A program made the position numbers and the translations under genes. The notes beneath the pieces are model-generated. The model saw nothing but the letters and a program-made list of their open reading frames with translations. It had not been told where the DNA came from and made no database searches. A DNA stretch of 64,000 bases from WHSW01 sp963846165 (GTDB lineage Bacteria > Actinomycetota > Thermoleophilia > Solirubrobacterales > 70-9), in the NCBI GenBank assembly GCA_963846165.1, contig CAWJUU010000007.1:434001-498000 (forward strand), given 5' to 3'. How positions within the stretch are numbered: position 1 is the stretch's first letter; each line of letters opens with the position of its first letter. Positions 43,303 to 51,096 of the stretch are shown piece after piece.

Positions 43303-44261
43303 GCACTGTCTCCCCTGATCGCATCCATGTCACCAGGTCGAGGTCGAACCCCGGCGGAGCGACTGAGATCGAGGGCCGGCCGTTTCGCGAGCGCAAGCCG
43401 CCGTGGCTCAAGGTCCCGGCGCCCGGCGGTCCGACCTACCGCAGGCTGAAGCAGTCGATCGAGGCCGACAACCTGCACACGGTCTGCGAGGAGGCCAACT
43501 GCCCCAATGTCGGCGAGTGCTGGGAGCGCGGCACGGCCACGTTCATGATCCTCGGCGACGTCTGCACTCGGCGCTGCGGCTTCTGCAACGTGCAGACCGG
43601 CGTACCAACCTGGAACGACCCGCTCGAGCCGCTGCGCGTCGCCACACAGGTCAAGAAGATGGGCCTGCTCCACGCCGTGGTCACCTCGGTCGACCGCGAC
43701 GACCTCCCCGACTACGGCGCCGGCGCCTTCGTCGGCGTGATCCGCTCGATCCGGATGATGGCGCCCGAGTGCAAGGTCGAGGTGCTGACCCCGGACTTCC
43801 GTGGCCAGGAGATGCCGCTGGCGAAGGTCGTCCACGAGCGCCCGGACGTCTTCAACCACAACGTCGAGACCGTTCCCCGGCTTTACCCCAAGGCGCGCCG
43901 CGGCTCGGATTTCCTGCGCTCATGCCGCGTTCTGCGAATGGCGAAGGAGATGGGCGGCGACCGGGTGGTGACCAAGTCGGGGTTGATGGTCGGCCTCGGC
44001 GAGGACTTCGACGAGATGGTCGCCGCGTTCCGCACCCTGCGCGAGCACAAGGTCCAGATCCTGACCGTCGGCCAGTACCTGCGCCCCACCCGCGATCACC
44101 TCCCCGTGGCCCGCTACTGGCACCCCGACGAGTTCGACGCGCTACGCGACGCCGCCTACGAGCTCGGCTTCGAGTCCGTCGCTTCGGGACCGCTCGTGCG
44201 CAGCTCCTACCACGCGGACGAGTCGGCCCGCGAGGTCGCCGAGCGCCGCGCGGCCGCGTAG
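43299..44261 (+). CDS. lipA: Lipoyl synthase LipA
   Basis: 320 residues. A radical-SAM enzyme that inserts two sulfurs into octanoyl-lysine. The auxiliary cluster motif is CEEANCPNVGEC and the radical-SAM motif is CTRRCGFC; GLMVGLGEDFDEM and the C-terminal SGPLVRSSYHADE (with the conserved Ser) are seen. ATG 43299 overlaps the lipB stop. Its 3' end overlaps the convergent DUF3291 gene by 55 bases. Confidence 0.96.
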   Translation: MSTVSPDRIHVTRSRSNPGGATEIEGRPFRERKPPWLKVPAPGGPTYRRLKQSIEADNLHTVCEEANCPNVGECWERGTATFMILGDVCTRRCGFCNVQTGVPTWNDPLEPLRVATQVKKMGLLHAVVTSVDRDDLPDYGAGAFVGVIRSIRMMAPECKVEVLTPDFRGQEMPLAKVVHERPDVFNHNVETVPRLYPKARRGSDFLRSCRVLRMAKEMGGDRVVTKSGLMVGLGEDFDEMVAAFRTLREHKVQILTVGQYLRPTRDHLPVARYWHPDEFDALRDAAYELGFESVASGPLVRSSYHADESAREVAERRAAA

Positions 44262-44707
44262 CCGACCGGCTCGAAGCGCTGTTTGAACGTGAATGCGTGC
44301 GGCGACGGTCCGTGCTCCTGAAGATGCTCGAGCCGCTCGCGCGCCTGCTCGACGGTGGGCAGCTCGCCCGAAGGCACCCACCACAGACAGAGATGGCTCT
44401 CGGCGATTCTTGTGAACCACTCCCGCCGCCGGCGCATCACGGCTAGGTGGCCACCTTCATGGACGAATGCCCACAGCGCCTCGATCGACTCCCAGACCGA
44501 CATGTTGACGATCAGCCGCTCGTCCTCGAAGGCGCGGATCGAGGTCGCGTCTCCGGTTTCGTCCTGAAGCCGCCAGACGAAGCCGGGACTCGAGTCGGCG
44601 AGCGCGTTGACCGGCTCCAGCGCGGCGACGAACTCCGCCAGCGCCGGTGAGTCGAGCGGCTCAAGCGGGAGCGCGATGTTGAGCTGCGCGATCTGCAGGT
44701 CGGACAC
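44207..44707 (-). CDS. DUF3291 family protein
   Basis: 166 residues. An alpha+beta barrel of the DUF3291 type, related to the antibiotic-biosynthesis monooxygenase fold: IAQLNIALPLEPLDSPALAE, DSSPGFVWRLQDE, NMSVWESIEALWAFVH, MRRRREWF and LCLWWVPSGELPTVEQA. The final 15 residues extend beyond the usual end and overlap lipA. TAGGCT six bases before GTG 44707 suggests a leaderless message. Function unknown. Confidence 0.82.
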   Translation of the reverse strand: MSDLQIAQLNIALPLEPLDSPALAEFVAALEPVNALADSSPGFVWRLQDETGDATSIRAFEDERLIVNMSVWESIEALWAFVHEGGHLAVMRRRREWFTRIAESHLCLWWVPSGELPTVEQARERLEHLQEHGPSPHAFTFKQRFEPVGYAAARRSATSRADSSAW

Positions 44708-44764
44708 CAGGTCAGCCTAGCCGCAGCGCCGAGGCAGTCATCCGGGACTCTAGGCTCCCGGCGC

Positions 44765-45574
44765 GTGATTCCGCTCAGGGACAACCTGCCGTCGATCCGG
44801 TTCCCGCTCGCGACAGTGCTCCTGATCGCGATCAACATCGGGGCCTACCTCTGGCAGACGCAGTTCCCGGTCGACCGAGAGCTCGAGCGTGCGGGACTGG
44901 GAGCAATCGACGCGAGCGCGATCGAATTCGGCGCGATCCCCTACCGGCTCACCCACCCGTCGAACTCCGAATGCGAGTTCGCCGAGCGGCGCGACGAGAT
45001 CGTCTGCGGCGAGGCCGCCGCCGCCCCCGGCGACGAGCCCCTCGACCAGGCGGCTTGGTGGGTGACGATCTTCAGCTCGATGTTCATGCACGGTGGCATC
45101 CTGCACCTGGCGGGGAACATGCTCTTTCTCTGGGTCTTCGGCAACAACATCGAGGACTCGATGGGAAGGCTCAAGTACCTGCTCTTCTACCTGCTCGCCG
45201 GGAGCGTGGCGGTCTACTCGCAGTCGTTGCTCGACACGACCGCGACCGTGCCGACGATCGGCGCCAGCGGTGCGGTCGCCGGGGTGCTCGGCGCCTACGC
45301 CCTGATCCACCCGCGGGCGCGAGTCCTGACCCTGATCTTCCTGATCTTCTTCATCACCCTGATCGAGATCCCGGCGGCGGTCCTGCTCGGGATCTGGTTC
45401 CTGCTCCAGTTCCTGCCCGCGGTCGGCCAGACGGCGATCACCGACCTCGCCGGCGACCCTGGGGTCGCCTACTTCGCCCACGTCGGCGGGTTCATCTTCG
45501 GCCTCGCGATGGTGAAGCTGTTCGTCGGCCGGAGCCGGGAACGGCCCCTCGAGCCGCCGCACCCTGTGTACTAG
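44765..45574 (+). CDS. Rhomboid-family intramembrane serine protease
   Basis: 269 residues with about six membrane helices. The catalytic Ser is in TIGASGAVAGVLGAY and the His in AHVGGFIFGLAMV; MFMHGGILHLAGNMLFLWVFG is the conserved oxyanion/helix-2 motif. A 50-residue extracytoplasmic loop with two cysteines (SECEF and IVCGE) follows helix 1. Substrate unknown. TAGGCT at 44751-44756 is eight bases before GTG 44765 (leaderless). The small membrane gene follows after four bases. Confidence 0.9.
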   Translation: MIPLRDNLPSIRFPLATVLLIAINIGAYLWQTQFPVDRELERAGLGAIDASAIEFGAIPYRLTHPSNSECEFAERRDEIVCGEAAAAPGDEPLDQAAWWVTIFSSMFMHGGILHLAGNMLFLWVFGNNIEDSMGRLKYLLFYLLAGSVAVYSQSLLDTTATVPTIGASGAVAGVLGAYALIHPRARVLTLIFLIFFITLIEIPAAVLLGIWFLLQFLPAVGQTAITDLAGDPGVAYFAHVGGFIFGLAMVKLFVGRSRERPLEPPHPVY

Positions 45575-45578
45575 TCCC

Positions 45579-45764
45579 GTGGATCGCGACATTCGCACAG
45601 CGCTGCTCGTCGGGGCCCTGATCTTCTGCGGGACCTTCGCTGCGATGACCGCCGCGGTCGCGATCGAGTACGGCTTCGACGTGTTCACGGTCGCGGCGAT
45701 CGCGATCCTCGCGCTGCTGGTGCCGCCGCTGATCGGCGCCCTGCGTCGCGGGCCCGAGGACTGA
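45579..45764 (+). CDS. 61-residue two-helix membrane protein
   Basis: MDRDIRTALLVGALIFCGTF begins helix 1, and VAAIAILALLVPPLIGALRR forms helix 2, with a short loop between and the charged tail RRGPED. GTG start four bases after the rhomboid stop, so probably co-transcribed. No family recognised. Confidence 0.55.
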   Translation: MDRDIRTALLVGALIFCGTFAAMTAAVAIEYGFDVFTVAAIAILALLVPPLIGALRRGPED

Positions 45765-45799
45765 GCCGCAAGACGACCCTCGCCCAGGCAGGTGCGATC

Positions 45800-45819
45800 C
45801 TCTCATCTGACTCTCATCT
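45800..45819 (+). promoter_or_regulatory. Response-regulator box 1: CTCATCT pair, 11-bp period
   Basis: CTCTCATCT-GA-CTCTCATCT: two identical nine-base units 11 bases apart, ending 20 bases before the regulator ATG at 45840. The same spacing occurs at three other sites near this locus. Likely autoregulation. Confidence 0.65.
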
Positions 45820-45839
45820 CCTCGTGAGAGCTTTGGGTG

Positions 45840-46520
45840 ATGCGCGTTCTGGTGGTCGAGGACGAGATCAAGATGGCGGCGCTGATCCGCCGCGGCCTGA
45901 CCGAGGAGGGGATGGCCGTCGACGTCGCCGATCGCGGTGAGGACGCGCTCTGGATGGCGGGGGCGACCGAGTACGACGCGATCGTCCTCGACGTGATGCT
46001 GCCCGGAATCGACGGCTTCGAGACGACGCGCAAGCTGCGCGAGGACGGCGTCTGGTCCCCCGTGATCCTGCTCACCGCCCGTGACGGCGTCGAGGATCGC
46101 GTCGCCGGGCTCGACGGCGGCGCCGACGACTACCTGACTAAGCCGTTCTCGCTCGCGGAGCTGCTCGCCAGGCTGCGCGCGCTGGTCCGCCGCGGCCCGG
46201 TGGAGCGCCCGGCCGTGATCGAGATCGGCGACCTTCGCCTCGACCCCGCGACCCACCAGGTCTGGCGCGGCGAGACGGAGATCTCGCTCTCGCCGAAGGA
46301 GTTCGCGCTGCTGGAGGCGTTCATGCGCCGGTCCGGCCAGGTGCTGTCGCGATTCCAGCTGCTCGAGCACGCCTGGCCGTATGAGTACGAGAACCGCTCC
46401 AACGTCGTCGACGTCTACGTGCGCTACCTGCGCGAGAAGGTCGACCGCCCCTTCGACGCCGACAGCATCGAGACGGTCCGCGGCGCCGGGTACCGGATGC
46501 GAAAGGACGGCGGGCTGTGA
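45840..46520 (+). CDS. OmpR/PhoB-type response regulator
   Basis: 226 residues. Receiver with Asp51 (DAIVLDVMLPGIDGFE), switch Thr in LLTARD and Lys in YLTKPFSLAELL. The C-terminal winged helix has SLSPKEFALLEAFMRRSGQ and the recognition-helix region SNVVDVYVRYLREKV with YRMRKDGGL at the end. The ATG at 45840 is preferred over GTG 45837. No Shine-Dalgarno sequence is seen. The kinase follows. Confidence 0.94.
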   Translation: MRVLVVEDEIKMAALIRRGLTEEGMAVDVADRGEDALWMAGATEYDAIVLDVMLPGIDGFETTRKLREDGVWSPVILLTARDGVEDRVAGLDGGADDYLTKPFSLAELLARLRALVRRGPVERPAVIEIGDLRLDPATHQVWRGETEISLSPKEFALLEAFMRRSGQVLSRFQLLEHAWPYEYENRSNVVDVYVRYLREKVDRPFDADSIETVRGAGYRMRKDGGL

Positions 46521-46571
46521 CGCGGAGTCCGTCAGGACGAAGCGGAACCCCGCGCTGTTGAGGCGGCTCGC

Positions 46572-48038
46572 TTGAGCCGGCTCTCGATCCGGGCGCGGCT
46601 AACCGTCGTCTTCGCGGCGGCGATGCTGCTCGTCCTGGTGCTGGCCGGGACCTTCATCTACGTCCGGATCTCGGGCGACCTGCTGGAGACGATCGACAAC
46701 GGCCTGCGAACCCGCGCCGACGACCTCGCGGCCCTCGCTGCGAGCCCCGCGGCGGGCTCGGGATTGGGCGGCGAGCGGCTGGTCGAGAGCGACGAGGGCT
46801 TCTCGCAGATCCTCGCACCTGACGGAACCGTGATCGCGTCGACGCTCGCGCCCGCCACCGGCCCGGCTCTCGATCCCGCGCAGCTCGAGCGGGCGGCCCT
46901 CGCGCCCGTGATCGTCGAGACCCAGGTTCCCGGAGTCGAAGGCGACGCACGGGTCCTCGGTCGACCGGCCGACTCGCCCGAAGGCGAGGTCATCGTGGTG
47001 GCCGGCTCCTCGCTCGAGGACCGCACGGAGACGCTCGCCGGGCTGCTGCAGACGTTTCTGATCGGAGCACCACTGGCGCTGGCGCTCGCCTCGCTGATCG
47101 GCTACCTGCTCGCGAGCCGAGCGCTCGCGCCGGTTGACGCGATGCGCAGCCGGGCGGCGGAGATCACCTCCGAGCGAACCGGCGAACGGCTTCCGCTGCC
47201 ACCTGCCGACGACGAGGTCCGCCACCTCGGCGAGACGCTGAACTCGATGCTCGACCGGCTCGAGGCCGGGCTCGAGCGTGAGCGCGTCTTCGTCGCCGAC
47301 GCGAGCCACGAGCTGCGCACGCCGCTGGCCATCCTGCGCACCGAGCTCGAGCTGGCTGCAAACCCGGAGCGCTCGGCCGGCGAGCTGCACGACGCCGTGG
47401 TCTCGGCGGGCGAAGAAGTGAACCGCCTCTCACGGCTCGCCGACGACCTGCTGGTGATCGCCCGTGCCGATCAGGGCCGGCTGCCGATCGCGCCCGAGCC
47501 GGTCGAGCTGCGGGAGCTGCTCGAGCGGATGCGCGACCGGTTCGCGCGCCGCGCTGCTGCCGGCGGCCGCGAGATCGTGGTCGATGCGCGCCCGGGCGAG
47601 CTCGCCGACCTCGACCCGCTGCGCACCGAGCAGGCGCTCGGCAACCTGATCGACAACGCCCTCCGCCACGGCAGTGGTGAGGTGCGCCTGGCCGGGCACC
47701 GGGATCACGGCTCGGTCGTGCTCGAGGTGTCCGACCGGGGCGCCGGGTTCGGCGCCGGGTTCGAGGATGAGGCCTTCGAGCGCTTCACGCGCGGCGACGC
47801 CGGTCGCACCGGCGGCGGCGCCGGCCTCGGGCTCGCAATCGTCCAGGTGATCGCCGACGCGCACGGCGGAGCGGCGACCGTCGCGAGCCCGGCAGGGGGC
47901 TCGGCGACGATCGTCCGCCTCACGCTTCCCGCGGTCGATCAGTCGTCGTCGGCGCCCTCGCCCGCGTCGTCTTCGGCGCCCTCGCCCGCGTCGTCGTCGG
48001 CGGCCGACCCGACGGAGTCGAACGAGCCGTCGATGTAG
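46572..48038 (+). CDS. Membrane histidine kinase (HisKA type)
   Basis: 488 residues. Helix 1 at residues 8-32, a periplasmic sensor of about 130 residues, helix 2 at 157-180, a HAMP domain, then the phosphoacceptor His246 in FVADASHELRTPLAILRTE. ATPase motifs are LGNLIDNALRHG and GGGAGLGLAIVQVIADAHGG. The last 33 residues are a Ser/Pro/Ala repeat (SSSAPSPASSSAPSPASSSA) with no kinase role; they overlap the antisense PepSY gene by 100 bases. TTG 46572 is the start used. Confidence 0.9.
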   Translation: MSRLSIRARLTVVFAAAMLLVLVLAGTFIYVRISGDLLETIDNGLRTRADDLAALAASPAAGSGLGGERLVESDEGFSQILAPDGTVIASTLAPATGPALDPAQLERAALAPVIVETQVPGVEGDARVLGRPADSPEGEVIVVAGSSLEDRTETLAGLLQTFLIGAPLALALASLIGYLLASRALAPVDAMRSRAAEITSERTGERLPLPPADDEVRHLGETLNSMLDRLEAGLERERVFVADASHELRTPLAILRTELELAANPERSAGELHDAVVSAGEEVNRLSRLADDLLVIARADQGRLPIAPEPVELRELLERMRDRFARRAAAGGREIVVDARPGELADLDPLRTEQALGNLIDNALRHGSGEVRLAGHRDHGSVVLEVSDRGAGFGAGFEDEAFERFTRGDAGRTGGGAGLGLAIVQVIADAHGGAATVASPAGGSATIVRLTLPAVDQSSSAPSPASSSAPSPASSSAADPTESNEPSM

Positions 48039-48292
48039 ACCTCGACCTGCGAGCCGTCGGGACGCTGGACCTCGACCTCGTAGGCGCCGGAGCTGCCGGC
48101 CTCCTGGTACTCGGCCTCGGTCACGGTGCCGCCGCCGACCGCCTCGATCGCGGCGGCCTTCGCCTTCTCGGCGTCCGGGCCGGTGACCTGCTCTTCGCCG
48201 CCGCCGCCGACGCCGTAGGCGATCCCGGCGCCTGCGACGGCCAGTGCGGCGATTGCCGCACCGATCGCCACCGTCTTGCGATTCATCTGCAT
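47939..48292 (-). CDS. Secreted PepSY-like protein with acidic tail
   Basis: 117 residues. A signal sequence or anchor (AIGAAIAALAVAGAGIAYGV) is followed by one PepSY-like module (DAEKAKAAAIEAVGGGTVTE, AYEVEVQRPDGSQVEVYID). The last 20 residues are an acidic repeat (DDDAGEGAEDDAGEGADDD), encoded by a doubled 24-base unit that on the other strand codes the kinase tail. ATG 48292 follows GAAGGAGG by eight bases. PepSY modules often sit next to two-component systems. Confidence 0.8.
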   Translation of the reverse strand: MQMNRKTVAIGAAIAALAVAGAGIAYGVGGGGEEQVTGPDAEKAKAAAIEAVGGGTVTEAEYQEAGSSGAYEVEVQRPDGSQVEVYIDGSFDSVGSAADDDAGEGAEDDAGEGADDD

Positions 48293-48333
48293 CAGAGTCG
48301 CCTCCTTCTAGGACATCGTCTGCGTCCTCGCGC

Positions 48334-48365
48334 GGTTTAGAGACTCTCGATGAGATGAGGATGAG
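48334..48365 (-). promoter_or_regulatory. Response-regulator box 2 and promoter of the PepSY gene
   Basis: On the minus strand CTCAT occurs twice with 11-base spacing (complement of ATGAG at 48350 and 48361). The second box is followed after eight bases by TAAACC (48339-48334), a -10-like hexamer. The same geometry appears at box 4. Confidence 0.6.
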
Positions 48366-48380
48366 TACCGCCGAGGTCCT

Positions 48381-48411
48381 CTCATTTTTTTTTCATCTCG
48401 CGACGTGAACC
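48381..48411 (+). promoter_or_regulatory. Response-regulator box 3 upstream of the first lipoprotein
   Basis: CTCAT (48381) and TCATCT (48393) are 11 bases apart across a nine-T run. TGAACC (48406-48411) follows after seven bases. It is back to back with box 2. Confidence 0.55.
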
Positions 48412-48466
48412 TCGCTCCGTCAAGTCCAACGAGCCGGGGAGCCGGCCCGAAACAGAGGAGACGGAG

Positions 48467-49276
48467 ATGACAGGCAAGACGAGGATCGGAGCGGCAATCA
48501 GCCTGGTCGCAGCGGCAGTCGGCGTCGCGGCCTGCGGCGGCAGCGAGAGCGGCGGCGAGCAATCGGCGGGGCCGACCACGGTCGTCCAGGCGTCGAGCAA
48601 CGGCCCGCCCGGGGCCCACCTGCCCCAGGGAAGCGAGCACGTCGCGCTCGACCCGGCCGAGTTCACGACCAAGATCGACAACCCGTACTGGCCGATGGCG
48701 CCGGGCAACAAGTGGGTCTTCAGCGAGACCGACACCGTCGGCGGCCACGAGCGCGTCGTGGTCGAGGTCCTCGACAAGACGAAGACGATCGCCAACGGGA
48801 TCGAGGCCCGCGTGATCCGCGACACGGCGACCGAGCAGGGCGTGCCGGTCGAGATCACCGACGACTGGTTCGCCCAGGACTCGGCGGGGAACATCTGGTA
48901 CCTCGGCGAGTACGTGACCAACTACAAGGACGGCAAGGTCGTCGACCACAGCGGCTCCTTCGAGGCCGGCGTCGACGGCGCGGAGGCCGGGGTCGTGATG
49001 CCGGCGCACCCGGAGGCGGGGATGGAGTACCGCCAGGAGTACTACAAGGGCGAGGCCGAGGACAAGGGCGCGATCGTCACCGTCGGCGAGGAACAGGTCC
49101 AGGTGCCCGCCGGGTACTTCAACAAGGACCTGGTCATGACCCGTGACCTGGTGCCGCTCGAGCCGAAGGTCGAGGAGCTGAAGTTCTTCGCTCCCGGCGT
49201 CGGCCCGCTGCTCAGCGTGCACACCGACGGCACCGGCGGCCGGGGTGAGCTCGTCAGCTTCACCCAGGGCGGCTGA
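48467..49276 (+). CDS. Lipoprotein of unknown function, paralogue 1
   Basis: 269 residues. The signal peptide ends VGVAACGGS (lipobox, Cys23). The mature part begins with a flexible Ser/Gly linker, then LPQGSEHVALDPAEFTTKID and NPYWPMAPGNKWVFSE, TKTIANGIEARVIRD, DWFAQDSAGNIWYLGEY, GSFEAGVDGAEAG and EYRQEYYKGEAEDKGAI. Probably beta-rich. It shares about 60% of residues with the product of 49666-50442. GAGGAGACGGAG precedes the ATG. The regulator box places it under the adjacent two-component system. Confidence 0.78.
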   Translation: MTGKTRIGAAISLVAAAVGVAACGGSESGGEQSAGPTTVVQASSNGPPGAHLPQGSEHVALDPAEFTTKIDNPYWPMAPGNKWVFSETDTVGGHERVVVEVLDKTKTIANGIEARVIRDTATEQGVPVEITDDWFAQDSAGNIWYLGEYVTNYKDGKVVDHSGSFEAGVDGAEAGVVMPAHPEAGMEYRQEYYKGEAEDKGAIVTVGEEQVQVPAGYFNKDLVMTRDLVPLEPKVEELKFFAPGVGPLLSVHTDGTGGRGELVSFTQGG

Positions 49277-49366
49277 GCGAACGGTCCGCAGGCCATCCCC
49301 GCGGCTCGGCCCCGAGCCCGGGTCTCGGTGGACGCCGCGGGCGTGATCGCCTTTACCGCCGGCCGA

Positions 49367-49551
49367 GTCACAAACCCCGGCCTCGATGCCTCGCCGAGCT
49401 CCGATGGCGGGTTGGTGCTCTATGACGACAACAACCTCGGCCTCGACGCCGAGGCACGGTTGAGGTCGGGGTTTGTGACCTGCGCTCGCACCCGCACCCT
49501 GCCTCACTGCCAACGAACCCCGCCTCGCGCCCGGCGAGGGCCCGAGCGGAA
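49367..49551. repeat. Dispersed intergenic repeat, copy B
   Basis: The core 49411-49509 matches copy A (20149-20244) at about 80%. A long inverted repeat, GTCACAAACCCCGGCCTC at 49367-49384 against 49462-49479, has 17 of 18 pairs. Inside it is a CCTCGGC/GCCGAGG hairpin. The right edge has CCTCACTG (49502-49509), 30 bases, then GCCCGAGCGGAA (49540-49551), the same spacing as copy A. No gene is seen in 49277-49590. Confidence 0.7.
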
Positions 49552-49596
49552 CGCCACCCGCACGGAACGGCACCCCGCAGCGCGCTGGGCCGGTTC

Positions 49597-49627
49597 TCAT
49601 CTCCTACTCATCTGCCGTGCCTAAACC
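49597..49627 (+). promoter_or_regulatory. Response-regulator box 4 and promoter of the second lipoprotein
   Basis: CTCATCT (beginning 49596) and CTCATCT (49607-49613) are 11 bases apart. TAAACC (49622-49627) follows after exactly eight bases, as at box 2. The gene starts at 49666 with a normal ribosome-binding site. Confidence 0.65.
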
Positions 49628-49665
49628 TCGTGCTAGCAGTCCGACCCCCAGTGAAGGAGCTCGAG

Positions 49666-50442
49666 ATGACCACCGGAACGCGGAACGCGGCGCTCGCGGG
49701 TGGTGCCTCGGCGATGCTGGCGGCGCTCGCCGTCGCCGCCTGTGGCAGCGAGGACTCGACAACCACGACTGCGTCGGACGTCGGCTCCAGCCTCCCCCAG
49801 GGCAGCGAGCACGTCGAGCTCGACCCGGCTGATTTTACGACCGAGATCGACAACCCCTACTGGCCGATGGCGCCGGGCAGCCGCTGGGTCTATGAGGAGA
49901 CCGATGCCGAGGGAACGGTGCAGCGAGTGGTGGTTACCGTGACCGACCGCACGAAGCAGATCGCCAACGGGGTCGAGGCGCGCGTGGTTCGCGACGTCGT
50001 CACCGAGAACGGCGACCCGGTCGAGGTCACCGACGACTGGTACGCCCAGGACGGCGACGGCAACATCTGGTACCTGGGCGAGAAGACGGGTGAGTACGAG
50101 AACGGGAAGATCGTCACCCGCTCGGGCTCGTTCGAGGCCGGCGTCGACGGCGCTGAGCCCGGGATCCTGCTGCCCGCCGATCCCCAGGTCGGGATGGCCT
50201 ACCGCCAGGAGTACTACGAGGGAGAGGCCGAGGACGCGGGCGAGATCCTGAGCCTCGACGAGCAGGTCGAGGTTCCGGCCGGTCGCTACCAGCACACATT
50301 GATGACCAAGGACCTGAACCCGCTCGAGCCGAAGGTCAACGAGCACAAGTTCTACGCCGAGGGGGTCGGCCCGGTGCTCGCGCTCGACATCTCGGGCGGA
50401 ACCGGGCGCGAGACCCTGCTCAGCTTCGAGCCGGGCCGATAG
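49666..50442 (+). CDS. Lipoprotein of unknown function, paralogue 2
   Basis: 258 residues. Lipobox LAVAACGSE, then LPQGSEHVELDPADFTTEID, NPYWPMAPGSRWVYEE, ANGVEARVVRDVVTENG, DDWYAQDGDGNIWYLGE, GSFEAGVDGAEPG, YRQEYYEGEAEDAG and LNPLEPKVNEHKFYAEGVGP. It is a tandem duplicate of the product of 48467-49276, separated by repeat copy B. ATG 49666 is chosen for GAAGGAG seven bases ahead. Its 3' end overlaps the convergent cupin by 23 bases. Confidence 0.78.
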   Translation: MTTGTRNAALAGGASAMLAALAVAACGSEDSTTTTASDVGSSLPQGSEHVELDPADFTTEIDNPYWPMAPGSRWVYEETDAEGTVQRVVVTVTDRTKQIANGVEARVVRDVVTENGDPVEVTDDWYAQDGDGNIWYLGEKTGEYENGKIVTRSGSFEAGVDGAEPGILLPADPQVGMAYRQEYYEGEAEDAGEILSLDEQVEVPAGRYQHTLMTKDLNPLEPKVNEHKFYAEGVGPVLALDISGGTGRETLLSFEPGR

Positions 50443-51049
50443 GGCCGGTGATCGTGGGGCGGGCGTAGGCCCGCCTTCCCCTCCGCCGCGCAACCGCGGC
50501 GAGGCCGCCGAGCGCGGCCCGCTGCACGGCCGGCGGCGGGCCGGTGCGGAAGGTGCCGGGGATCAGCATGTCGTGGATCGTGAGCACGTTCTGCAGCCGC
50601 CCCTTTATCGCGCCGTCGGGCTCGAGCTCACCCCGCTGTGCGAATGCGAACAGGGTCTCGAAGAAGCCCTGGACGCCGTCGGTCAGCCCGGGGATGTCGC
50701 GGTCCCCCGTATCGATGATCTGGCGCACGTTGAGCTCGCCCTCACCCGCATTCCAGGGATGGCCGTGCGGTGTCGCCGCCGCGACGGTGTATTCGTGCGG
50801 CACCGTCGCAACGTGCTCGACGCCGTCGATCCGGTAACCGGCGGTGCCGGCGAGCACCCGCCAGACCTCGGGCCCGTCGGGGTGATAGTGGTCGGCGACG
50901 ACCAGGCGTCCGCCGCGGGGGACGAACCAATCCATCTCCAGCCGCCGTCCCCGGCTTGCCGACGGGGTCATGATGAAGACGACCCGCAGACCGCTTGGCT
51001 CGCGGAGCTCGTCGCCGGGCTCGCAGATGCGCATCCGCTTCGGGTCCAT
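50420..51049 (-). CDS. Cupin-domain protein
   Basis: 209 residues. The cupin half at residues 40-110 has the metal-type motif ADHYHPDGPEVWRVLAGTAG and a second motif near TPHGHPWNAGEGE. The C-terminal 60 residues are helical and end in a basic stretch (ARRRGRRAYARP). Ligand unknown. TAGGAT eight bases before ATG 51049 suggests a leaderless message. It is divergent from the sulfatase. Confidence 0.75.
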   Translation of the reverse strand: MDPKRMRICEPGDELREPSGLRVVFIMTPSASRGRRLEMDWFVPRGGRLVVADHYHPDGPEVWRVLAGTAGYRIDGVEHVATVPHEYTVAAATPHGHPWNAGEGELNVRQIIDTGDRDIPGLTDGVQGFFETLFAFAQRGELEPDGAIKGRLQNVLTIHDMLIPGTFRTGPPPAVQRAALGGLAAVARRRGRRAYARPTITGPIGPARS

Positions 51050-51096
51050 CCGCCGCGATCCTAACCGGCCCGCCCCCGTGCGACGATCCGCCCGTC

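Noticed and set aside
47940..48000. Tandem 24-base units as a CRISPR-like or VNTR element
   Set aside because: Only two units, both inside coding sequence; explained as protein tail repeats.
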